DNA of 64,000 nt from Allolobophora icterica (taxonomy: Eukaryota > Annelida > Clitellata > Crassiclitellata > Lumbricidae): assembly GCA_963556255.1 (NCBI GenBank), contig OY744604.1:96094261-96158260 (forward strand). The letters run 5' to 3'. This document shows, in pieces, positions 1 to 9,227 of the stretch. Made by a program: the position numbers and the translations under genes. Positions within the stretch are counted from its first letter, which is position 1, and each line of letters opens with the position of its first letter. Under the pieces are notes generated by a model. That model was not told where the DNA came from. It saw nothing but the letters and a program-made list of their open reading frames with translations, and ran no database searches.

Positions 1-239
1 AAATAAATACAGGGCGCCCCCAAAGATCAACTTAACCAATAACGCCCAAATTTGTTATCTCAAATATCCTATTTACTATAAATCGACAATCTTTAATTGA
101 GCCTGCGTGGTCAGCTATCTATCTATCAATTTTGCATATATACTTTTACTTTTATTTGTTCTTACTTAATTTTATTACCTTTATTTTATTTTAAATGGAT
201 ATTTTATTTAAATCTAAACCGCCCGAAACGACAACCTCT

Positions 240-425
240 TTAGCAGCTGCTCTGTCGCCTCTCTTGATCTGGACCCTGTGATAACCGTACTCAGACATCC
301 CTTGGACTACTCTTTGGAACCCCTCTGATTTGACGCAGCGCTGGTGAATAACCTGGTGCCCAGCGCTTGGCTTTCGAGTGGCGCTTAACAGATTTGGAGA
401 TTACGATTACGATAGATATTTTCAC
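240..425 (+). mobile_element. 3' end relic of a non-LTR retrotransposon
   Basis: Positions 381-415 (GCGCTTAACA-GATTTGGAGATTACGATTACGAT) match the reverse complement of about 16204-16240, which lies just past the end of a recognisable reverse transcriptase C-terminus. This stretch is therefore probably the 3' untranslated end of the same family in plus orientation. The left limit is a guess. Nothing else was recognised in 1-240 or 425-1197, apart from a short GC-rich stretch of mirrored GACAGTGCTAGAC-type words at about 1020-1090. Confidence 0.35.
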
Positions 426-1197
426 ACACGCCTTATGTCACCAACGTGGAGTTCTTTCGAACCATGATGCACATTCCAGCTTCGGTTAGAGCCATATAGG
501 CGTAAGGAATTAGCGACTTTTGAACGCTATTGCTTGTTGGTATTTACAACGACATTGCTGGCTTTCTGCATATCAGATTACAAAATTTACAATTAAGTAT
601 AACTGCAAAGCAGCAGCAGTTTCAAATCGATTCAAATCTGAGCTCTGCTATATTAATTTTGTCTGCTGCTCTTTGAATCTACATGATTTCGAAGTAACAA
701 CATATGAATCAATCGCTTCAATATTTGAATTTTATATTCAAGCACGATTTCGTTTAAATAGAGAATAGAATAGGGAATAGAAACAACAATTTCGATGGAG
801 ATGAAAGATGCATTTGGCACCGGCAGACACCAGAGCCGCTGCTGTTTGCTTCCATTGAGCCAAATCCGCAAATCAACTGGCGCCTCCTGTGACAGAGAAG
901 AGATAGTTTACGGAAACACGGCGTCTGATGAACGCCAGAATCTCAAGCTCTTTTCAAACGCCTGAAAGCGACCAAAGTCCTGTCAATCAGAAACCAACGA
1001 CTACGAAAGCCAGTGAGGCAGACAGTGCTAGACCGTCGCTAGACAGTGCTAGACTGTCTGCGTGTCTGATGACAGACACGCAGACAGTGGGCGGGGCATA
1101 TGCCGGATGTTATCAGAGCCGTAATTTGATTGACGTTTTAGATCTGCGGTGCATCGCAGGGATGCACGTTCAGCAAAACAATTCGGAGCAAAATTGC

Positions 1198-2898
1198 GAT
1201 CTGCTCAGCAGTCTTGATGAGCCAAACGAGCAAAATAGAAAATGAACCATTGAATGCATGTTGTTTGTTCTATATTGATGATGTTGTTAGAATCGTCGCA
1301 CTTAATTTGATTTGCAAGAAGTTTAGTGAAAATATGGATTTTAGTAAAAGGCAGATTTATCTTGATCTACGTCTTACACCAAAGGTGTTTGCTTATTACT
1401 TGACAGTAATGTGCGCCGAAATATTTTCAAAACATTTTGGATTGAATCCTGATTTGCGTACATCGGCATTTCCTTTAGACCAATTTTATTTTGTTTTCGC
1501 CAAACAAAAGAGAGGCATTTTTACGAAGTCATACAATTATTTGAAAACTGCCAGGCAGTGTGTATATCGCAGAACGGATTCAGTGACAAGATATGCGACT
1601 TTAAGTTTGGGTACTTCGATTGCTAAAGAAAATTTTATTGATTATCTAACGGAATGTGCTTTAGAAAATATGACATCATTCTACAGCGTGATCCACATAG
1701 ACTTTGGAATCCAGTGCAACACAGCTGACTGTTATCGTGCGTTGTACCTTTATAAATGTCGCCAATATTATGGTGAAGTGCTGCATATATGTGAAGAAAT
1801 TCTGAAGGAGTCTGATCTGCAGAGTGATTTGAAGAAGTTTGCATTTGCGAATGTTTTGGTGATGACACCGTTTGACTCGTTTTTTGATAGAGACGTACAA
1901 TCTTTGGTAGGTTTGCATACGCTCCTTCATTTTTTAGCACCTCTGAATGATGATGATTTGCGGAAATTTAAGTTAGCTGCGCAGTTTTTTAACCAATATG
2001 TGCACTACGACTCTCTTGACAAGCATTACAGCTTGACAAGTTTTCATTTTCTCGGAAGCCATTTCTTAGCAAGATATTTGAAACTCAGATGTTTTATCGA
2101 CTGTAATTATCCGTGTAATTGTCCGCAAAGGTTCACCAGTCACTCTAGTACAGAGTAAAACGGGGAGGCGACCTGACCGACGTCTCTGTTGAGCGTAGAC
2201 TCGGATCCGACCTGGGCTGGTGAACCAAAGTCCTCCGTGCCCACCTTCTCGTGGTGCGGACCGTTGGTACTCTTCCTAGGAAGGGGAACGAACGGGCACG
2301 GCAGGCAAAACCAGGGGAAGGCAATGGCAAACCACCCCTGTTAACTTGCCAAGAAAATCGTCATGAAACACACTAAGCCAAAAACGGTGATAGTTGCGAA
2401 TGGTGGGACTCCCAGGCCGGAGCGTGACTTAGAAGCTACTGGGGAAGAGCAAGACGGAGAGTCAAGGGCCCCTCGATCTAATGAAGCAACAGGACTAAAG
2501 CCGAAAGGACGTCTAGAGGTGGATCGATTCGGAGGGGAAAGACTCAACCTGAGCTGTAAGCAGAAGATGAAGTTGGGCACATGGAACGTGCGAAGTATGC
2601 AGAGCGGAAAGATGGACGTGATACAGGGAGAGATGAAGAAATTAGACATAGCAATCCTAGGATTAAGTGAGACAAGGTGGAAGGGACAAGGACATTTCAG
2701 TTGGAATGGATACAGGATAATAATGTCAGGACAAAAAGAGAGAGGAAGAAATGGAGTTGCAATCATGTGTGACAAGTCAATTATCCGTGTGGAAAAGAAT
2801 TATCTCATTTTTGTAGGCCTACTATGAAGAGTAGCTTTCCATTTGAACACATTATTCGCCGATTTCTTCGACAAAAACATCGTAAAATTAATAAATAA
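1198..2898 (+). pseudogene. Mab-21/cGLR family copy A: C-terminal half only, split by a retrotransposon
   Basis: Homology to the intact copies starts abruptly at about 1198 (CTGCTCAGCAGTCTTG, residue ~597 of copy C). It runs through the conserved RQIYLDLRL, PKVFAYYLTV and CYRALYLYKCRQY segments to the C-terminus. The N-terminal nucleotidyltransferase is absent, so this copy cannot be an enzyme. At 2117-2778 the gene is interrupted by an RTE-type fragment flanked by a 12-bp direct repeat (AATTATCCGTGT at 2105-2116 and 2779-2790). After the repeat the last 35 codons resume in the original frame (FPFEHIIRRFLRQKH) and stop at 2896-2898. The reading frame on both sides is otherwise open, so truncation and insertion look fairly recent or the domain stayed open by chance. 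It is the first member of the array. Confidence 0.85.
2117..2778 (+). mobile_element. RTE-type non-LTR retrotransposon fragment (5' UTR plus endonuclease start)
   Basis: A 662-bp insertion in copy A, flanked by a perfect 12-bp target-site duplication. Its left part has the GGCAATGGCAAACCACCCCTG and CTTGCCAAGAAAAT words typical of the 5' region of RTE/BovB-like elements. From 2363 an open frame encodes the beginning of an endonuclease/exonuclease/phosphatase domain: GTWNVRSM, LDIAILGLSETRWKG and RNGVAIM. The frame runs out of the element after the RNGVAIM motif, so the second half of the endonuclease and the whole reverse transcriptase are missing. A copy that keeps the 5' end and lacks the 3' end is unusual for target-primed insertion. 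Internal deletion or a chimeric SINE-like element are alternatives. Confidence 0.8.
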
Positions 2899-3440
2899 GC
2901 ACAGAATTTTATCATGTCAATGACCAAGTAGCCTACTGTTTTCCAATCGATATGCTTCTATTTCTTATGTACAGTTGAAGACGGTAAATAATTTAGGGAT
3001 CAAAGTCACTTGTCTAACTTCTGTTTCCGATAAAACAACCACAACAACGGGCAAAACTTATTCCGCCCAGAAGTTCTTTTACAACTGCAAACAGCGTTTG
3101 GCCTTGCTCTGTTTTTACTACTTCTGCGAAAAGAGAAGAAGTTCTTGATACAGCAAGGGTGGAATCTTTGAAGATTGTTGTAATGAAACTGTTTATGTAG
3201 CCGATAGGATTTAGCGTTCGCTTTGTTGTGCGCTTTGAATTTGATGTTCAGTAATTTAAAGTACGCTGCTTTGTTTTGATAAAAAGTCTTGCTCGAGAAC
3301 ACAACGAAATTTACTCCTTAAGCAGATGACAAATTTAAGACGTTGCAACTGAAATTATTACTCGGTCTAATCTATTGCAACTTTTGTCATGAGTTTAAAG
3401 TCGACAGTTCTACATCGATAATTGAAACTGAGAATATAAG
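2899..3440 (+). repeat. 3'-flank block of the array, copy A version
   Basis: Downstream sequence that has been duplicated with the gene. Words such as TACTTCTGCGAAAA, GATGTTCAGTAATTT and ATTATTACTCGGTCT recur downstream of copy C (23160-23430), at 25900-26200, and in reverse complement downstream of copy E (46690-47197). No coding potential is supported. It shows that the duplicated unit extends several hundred bases past the stop codon. Confidence 0.7.
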
Positions 3441-3739
3441 ACCAGTTTTTATGAATGCTGCATCAAGTCCGAGGGGGTCGTTCAGATATTAACGCTTGAA
3501 GAATAGTTGGATGTGATTCCTAGGTAACCTTGGCGGAGCGCCTCTGTGAGTAACTCCTGTACAAGTGCTCTGATACATACATACAGACAGAAGAGCTGGT
3601 GCCTTGCCTAAGCGGACAGCTGACTGCTATGCAGATCTACTAAAAACGCTCTGTCTGAGCGCAGGATAATCGCATGGCATTGAAAATCATGCCACTCACT
3701 CAGTATGCATCATTCAGACGATATTATTTGAATGCTGCA

Positions 3740-3906
3740 TCAAGTCCGTATATATATATGCATGTATGTATGTATGCATGTGTGTATGTATGTATGTGTG
3801 TATGTATGTATATTCCGGCGGACTCCCGGAATAGCGGACCCCCCGGATAGAGGACCCCAGAATAGTGGACGCCCGGAATAGTGGACCCCGGAGTAGCGGA
3901 CCAGAA
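3740..3906. repeat. TATG microsatellite followed by a GGAATAGTGGACCCC minisatellite
   Basis: An imperfect (TATG)n tract at 3748-3812 runs into about five imperfect units of roughly 17 bp built on CCCGGAATAGTGGACC (3820-3905). The open frames read across it on the minus strand are periodic repeat translations and are not genes. Confidence 0.8.
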
Positions 3907-3929
3907 CCAAAGCATTCCAGAAGCCAAAA

Positions 3930-4395
3930 ATGTATTGCGTGCACTGTGGCAGCATCGCAGATTTCTACATCCGAGCTCTAAGATGACCTCGATAGGCTGC
4001 TATGGAAAGCTAATGCATTGGCCTGTGTAGAAGACTTTCCAATGTTGCCAAATGATGTGAGTCAGTTAGACGATACATTAAAACGCCACACGTTTGAGCC
4101 ACACCTCCGTGATCCAGGTTTCGATCGACTTTGAGTTTTGGAAGAAATAAATTGAAATTGGAAATGCAACCAAAATGCATTTAGTCATACTACTTCGCCA
4201 AATCAGTACAGTAAGTTTAATTTTGATAGTTTGGAGTCAAATAGTGTGAGAGGCCCATCAGTTAGGCGTTATTTGGGCTCAACATATGTCACACAAGATG
4301 ACGTCCATAGCGTGATGAGCCATCAATGGCCTAAAGAAGCCCAAGGATGGTCGAAGAGACACAGAGATTATGGATGGTTGACGATTTTGGTTGTT
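3930..4395 (+). pseudogene. Mab-21/cGLR family fragment F: decayed N-terminal nucleotidyltransferase
   Basis: Translation across frames gives the family's N-terminal landmarks in order: HCGSIADFYIRAL (GS motif), VEDFPMLPNDVS, FEPHLRDPGF, then QDDVHSV and QWPKEAQGWSKRHRDYGW. There are in-frame stops (for example at 3983 and 4132) and frame changes, so it is dead. Homology ends at about 4395, where the sequence passes directly into the 3'-flank block of the family (next entry). About 2.2 kb of coding sequence has therefore been deleted from a former full-length unit. This explains why A and B are closer together than the other members. Confidence 0.8.
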
Positions 4396-4800
4396 GTTGT
4401 AACGAAACGGCTTATGTGCCCTCTAATATAAGTTTATCGTAGATATATTATTATGTGCATGACAGCTGTTAGAAACGCTTGATGTGCTGATCTGTTTATA
4501 TCAGCTCACAAAATAGTTTTATTTTCGCCATCTATTTAGAACGTCTTTTATTGTCAGGCATAGTCGCGTTGAACATAATTATGGAATTTTATTCATGTTT
4601 GGAACTGCTTTGCAATATTTATATTAATTTACCACTGTTTTCATATCGTTTATTTGTGATTTCGTAACCTCAAATTAGTTTGCATGATTTTTTAAAACGT
4701 TTTCCACCATACTATATACTCTAACCTTAAAGTTCTTATACAGGTAAACGGTACTGAACTTCTAAAAAATGTTGACTCGTGACATTTGACATATACACAC
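4396..4800 (+). repeat. 3'-flank block of fragment F, duplicated at 26190-26620
   Basis: The stretch TTTGATGTGCTGATCTG...CAACTCACAAAATAG...CATATCGTTTATTTGTGATT is shared with 26190-26620 at high identity. It is non-coding. It belongs to the duplicated array unit and lies downstream of the gene in each case. Confidence 0.8.
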
Positions 4801-5127
4801 ACATAGACACACGTCTGCTATCAGAGAACAGTAGGCTTCCTCCATACAGGCTGTTGCTGAAAGAGTGCTTGACCCTCACTCATGAGCAGCCGAAATAGAC
4901 ATGCCAGGATCAACATCATAAAAGTATAAACAAATAAAGTGATCATTCGCAGGCGTTGTATTTTCATCCCCTCTACAAAACAATTTACTTGGTTCTATCA
5001 CTTTGCATTAGAAGTTACCAAGGTAGGCCTATCTCGAAGAGAAAACAATGTTAAAATTAATTCAGTACCGGTAGAGGTTTATCGTGTTCACGTCATAGAG
5101 ATTCACCTTAATTTTCTGCGATTGCTG

Positions 5128-5440
5128 TACTTCGCTTTACCTGTGTGCAATAAAACAGTCAAAGATCACCCGACATATGATTATTAATTAGTAAGACTGC
5201 ATAATACAGACTAGCTTGGTACGAGAATACCTACTTCGCTTTACCTGTGTGCAATAAAACAGTCAAAGATCACCCGACATATGATTATTTATTAGTAAGA
5301 CTGCATAATACAGACTAGCTTGGTACGAGAATACCTACTTCGCTTTACCTGTGTGCAGTAAAACGGTCGACACCTGACTTGTTACCATTGAGACTGCTTG
5401 ATACAGTCTAGGTTGGTACAAGAATACTTATGCATGGATA
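5128..5440 (+). repeat. 104-bp direct tandem repeat, about 2.5 copies
   Basis: The word TACTTCGCTTTACCTGTGTG starts at 5128, 5232 and 5336, exactly 104 bp apart. The first two units are almost identical and the third decays after about 40 bp. Single copies of the same unit occur in the other spacers (about 15795, 28738 and 29610), so the tandem state is specific to this spacer. Confidence 0.9.
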
Positions 5441-5639
5441 GGTCGATGAAGTTTAGGAATATTTCTTAAATCCGAGTCAGACTAAGAAGTTACCCACTCA
5501 GAGCCTGGTTAGTAAGCATTTTTACCTTCTGAGTAACCCATGTGTTTCAAATGAAACATCTTCTACCATTTGAGTTATCTGTGGGAGTAAAATTTGAAGA
5601 TTAGTAAGCCTACTTCAATCTTCAGGATGTCATGGTCTC

Positions 5640-6500
5640 GGTTTCAATTTACTTAAACGCTCTTAGACGTGGCGTGGTTAGGGCTGTCTGGTTTATGTCC
5701 TCCTGGTAAGTGCATAGTGCAACATTTTGCCCTGCACACCGCCAAGTAGCTGAGCTAAACAAGTTTTAAAGGTCACAGTGATGCTTAGCACATGATCTTT
5801 ATTGCAACACAATTTAATTCGGCATATAGTCGATTTGCAAGTTTAAATTCAATACATTTATGACGTTAGAATCTCACCTCGACGGTCAGCCAATTATTGT
5901 TTACGGAAAACAGAAATGAATGGTTTTCTCCTAGGCCTACTTCCAAATTAACCACTAGGCCTACAACCTTGTGCATTTGAAAAGTTCACCGGAGCTTTAG
6001 ATAAAATGTTAGGGTATCTCGTATAGGGCCTAAGTAAATTTCATAGCACGTTGGAGTTGAAAAGATAGGTTAGAGATTAACAACGGACAAGCGCATTGCA
6101 CATGAATAATTAAATAGCAGACATGTCATTAACCGTTTTAGGTATCCGCAAATAATGAGACTAACGGATAATAATTATGTTTAAAAGGATCTCGCTGAAC
6201 GTACTGTACTTTACATTTTAAAACAATTGATGTTGAGACATGCGGTCTAAAAGAATACTGAAACGTTTCTCGGCTTTAAATCATGTTTAAACATTCATCT
6301 GGTTACGTGCTTTGAATTCATATCAGGACCAGGAAGTTGCGATACTTGATACAGGAAGTTGGAACTTGAGATAACTTCTTATATGCGATTTTTATCCAGT
6401 TCAGTCAATAGTTTGATTTCAGTCATCAACACTCCTCTTTAAATCTTAGCAGCGCTAAAGGTCAGTTGTACTTTAGTCGAAGCATTCATTTAGGCAGGAA
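5640..6500 (+). repeat. Conserved spacer block upstream of copy B
   Basis: Non-coding sequence shared with the spacers of the other members. The CTGAGCTAAACAAGTTTTAAAGGTCACAGTGATGC segment (about 5750) recurs at about 17240 and 30560. The segment with CAGGACCAGGAAGTT and CAACACTCCTC (6320-6440) recurs at about 14390 and 18370, and inverted at about 50390-50510 next to copy E. No open frame is conserved. Between 6500 and 6850 nothing was recognised. Confidence 0.7.
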
Positions 6501-6849
6501 TTGACACGTAGACTCCCAGCAATCCTGTGTGAGATAGTCGAGAGGATTAGTGATAATGGAAGTGAGTCAGAGGGATTGTCGAAGGTTCGAACCCCGGACT
6601 CTGAAGAAGTTCCCTGGCCTCATGTATTTAATATATTCGTTTATTAGAATCAGGATGACACACCACATATGGTACATTATCGCTCGTTGGGATAATAAGG
6701 TTTATAATTTATGAATGGTTGTTAGAGTAATTCCGAGGGGTAGGCCCAGTTGGCAAGAGCACTATATATGAGCCGTTATAGCGTTCAGAATATACATTAA
6801 TAGGTTAAGGTCCTGCTGTCCTTGTCAAGCAACTGATATTAGTGTGGTC

Positions 6850-7640
6850 GCACTCTGAGATTGTAAGTTACCAGAACTTTCTTAGGAAACCGAATTTAAG
6901 ATTGCTGGTGGGGTCAAAAAGAACCCTGGTGCGTCGTCGACGACGAAATCCGTGCCATATCCGGGAACCACGGATGCCACTCCTACTATCCGGAATTGAG
7001 CCCCGTGCAAATGAATGCAAGAAGTAAACCTCCATTAGTACGACGTAGAGAGCACGTTCGGGCTAAACCACCCGTCGTGTACTAAGGAGCTGAAGCATGG
7101 CCTCACGCTGAACTGGCTCCCACCTCCAACGAGGTACCACAGTAGTCCGACAGATGGCATATCGCTATGTCATCATCACCATCTTCGTTGTTGTAGTCAT
7201 CGTATTCGTCGATATATCACCATCTGATCTCAACGCTTAACTCCTGTGTTAGCTGCATAGATTAGCACTTTAGCGAAGCGCTGCATTAGTTTCCTAGTTG
7301 CACTTAGTACTCTCTCGTCATTGAAGTGTTAAAGAGTGCGTCAAGACGAGTCTGATGCCAGTTCGCATATCGATTTTGGCTATCCTAAGCGACTTAGTCT
7401 TGAGCTCGCGAGATTTAATTGACTTGTAACCAATTCAAACCTGTGGGGAGCTGTTGTTCCCGCGCTTGTGTGAAATCCCAGCACGTTGAAAATCAAAAAT
7501 TTGTGTCTAAGTCACATCATCTGCATTAAAAATATCGAATTTAACCAGTAGTCTACAGTGTACTTTATTAATTAAATACATGCCCTAGTTTATGAAACAT
7601 GAGAACGTGAAAATGCGCTACAAACCTATGTTCGCCCCGG
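6850..7640 (-). repeat. Spacer block present in inverted orientation
   Basis: This stretch is the reverse complement of the block found at 18550-19200 (upstream of C) and 30600-31090 (upstream of D). Shared landmarks are GCAAGAAGTAAACCTCCATT, AAGCATGGCCTCACGCTGAAC, GATGCCAGTTCGCATATCG and the stretch around 7500-7570. The 61-codon open frame at 6842-7027 is the out-of-frame shadow of this block and is not a gene. Between 7640 and 7920 nothing was recognised. Confidence 0.75.
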
Positions 7641-7924
7641 ATTTTGGATTTGTGAATTAACCCAGTAGTAGTGGCTTATTCATCGATAGTTATAGTCTAA
7701 ATATAGATATCTATTGGCTCATTTTATTAAATGCAATTATTGTGTAAACTCTCTGTAGCGATTGCGACCCAAGTTGACTAACGCAAATTCGCAAAATTAT
7801 AGTCATATTAATCTTGTAGTCAAAATGTCTCTATAGATCTTCAGCGGCCGATGGGGTGGGAATGCGGTCTGGAGTAAAGTAAACCCTACAAATCGGTTTA
7901 AACCTTACAAATCGGTCGAAAGCG

Positions 7925-7980
7925 TTTGTTGTTGTTTGTTATTATTGTTGTTGTTGTTGTTGTAGTTATTATTATTATTA

Positions 7981-8065
<85 letters not shown>

Positions 8066-8130
8066 CATTATTATTAAGGAACATTTATATAGCGCCCCTT
8101 CAACATAGTCTACTCAGGAGCTCGTCCAGT
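7925..8130 (-). mobile_element. Retroelement 3' tail with a long (TTA)n tract
   Basis: About 120 bp of nearly pure TTA (7965-8075) abut GGAACATTTATATAGCGCCCC. Read on the minus strand this is a GGGGCGCTATATAAATGTTCC end followed by an AAT-type tail. The same GCGCTATATAAA end recurs at 30200 (+), 41285 (-) and 12310 (-), so it marks 3' ends of one retroelement family. 8130-8900 holds no recognised feature and is A+T-rich. Confidence 0.6.
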
Positions 8131-8989
8131 CCATCCACGGTAAATAAGAGCAATCTTTAAATTAGTATAAAAAGCAGATGAGTGACCTATGGGCCGTCCA
8201 TATATTATATCAACAGAATAGGGCGAGGGATTTGAAACAGTTTGACAATTCTTGATAAGACAAGATTCTTGTTCAAGACAATGTCATGTTGAAGTCAACA
8301 ATAATAAATCAAAAGGCAACCATAGATTCGGAAAGTCTTTATGAGTGATCTATATCATTTTTGTTTGTTATTTAATCAAACCCGATATTTTATTCGTTTT
8401 AAATGATCCTGATTATTATTCCGAGATAAAAAAAGTGCTGCATATATTCTTTGCGAATAACCTGTATTCCTTTCGAAAATCTAATATTTCGAGTTACGTT
8501 TTGATGGAAAGATAATTTTCTTTCGAATGTTAATATTAGAGTGAGAAACTTGTTTTTATTTTAATTTTCTTTGTAAAAAGGAATATTATAAAAAAAGTTA
8601 TTGTGCTCAAATTGGAAACGTTCATAATAAAAATCAAATTGAATACACATTTAAAACAAAACGAAATTATATTTTTGAATGGAAAAAATCCATTAAATAT
8701 CTGTGACAGACGTAATTTAGCCATTAAGTATCAAATTCAAATCTGAAGAACAAAATTTTTTAGGAATTTTCAGTTTTTTGCATTTGTTAGAGACACAGAA
8801 ATTGTTTGGGGTGGCGTAATTTTCTTTGACATAATTTTGTTAGGGGGCCTTGAATGTTTAACAGCTGTTGACAAGGGGAGGAGATAAAAAAAACTGCTTA
8901 AAATTTGTTGACATAATTAATCAATGACCCCATATATGGACCAGGAATAGCGCCATTGGGGCCACTTGAAAACTATGTATAGATTAAAA

Positions 8990-9110
8990 TTAACTAAAAT
9001 AAAAGTCTAATAGCTATAACTATAACTAAATAATAATAATAACCATAACTGCAACTATACCAAAAATGAAAAAGCATTAACAATAATTGTAACTATAACT
9101 AAAATGAAAT
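8990..9110. repeat. Degenerate TAACTA-type simple repeat upstream of copy B
   Basis: Imperfect AACTATAACTA units fill this stretch. It lies where copies C and D have their shared promoter-like block with the CACGTG box, so copy B appears to have lost that block. Confidence 0.6.
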
Positions 9111-9227
9111 CTGTAAAGTGAATCACACTGCTCGTAAGAGCTTCAGCCCCGAAGCGAACACACTGTAGTGAACCCTAGTTCGCCACCAAGGATATGATGA
9201 TATATTTGTGATTTAGACTACACGGGG

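Noticed and set aside
928..1245. 105-codon frame upstream of copy A as a gene N-terminus
   Set aside because: It overlaps the copy A start in another frame, has a repetitive DSARPSLDSARLSA part and has no counterpart in the intact copies.
2341..2775. 144-codon minus-strand frame
   Set aside because: Antisense shadow of the RTE endonuclease fragment.
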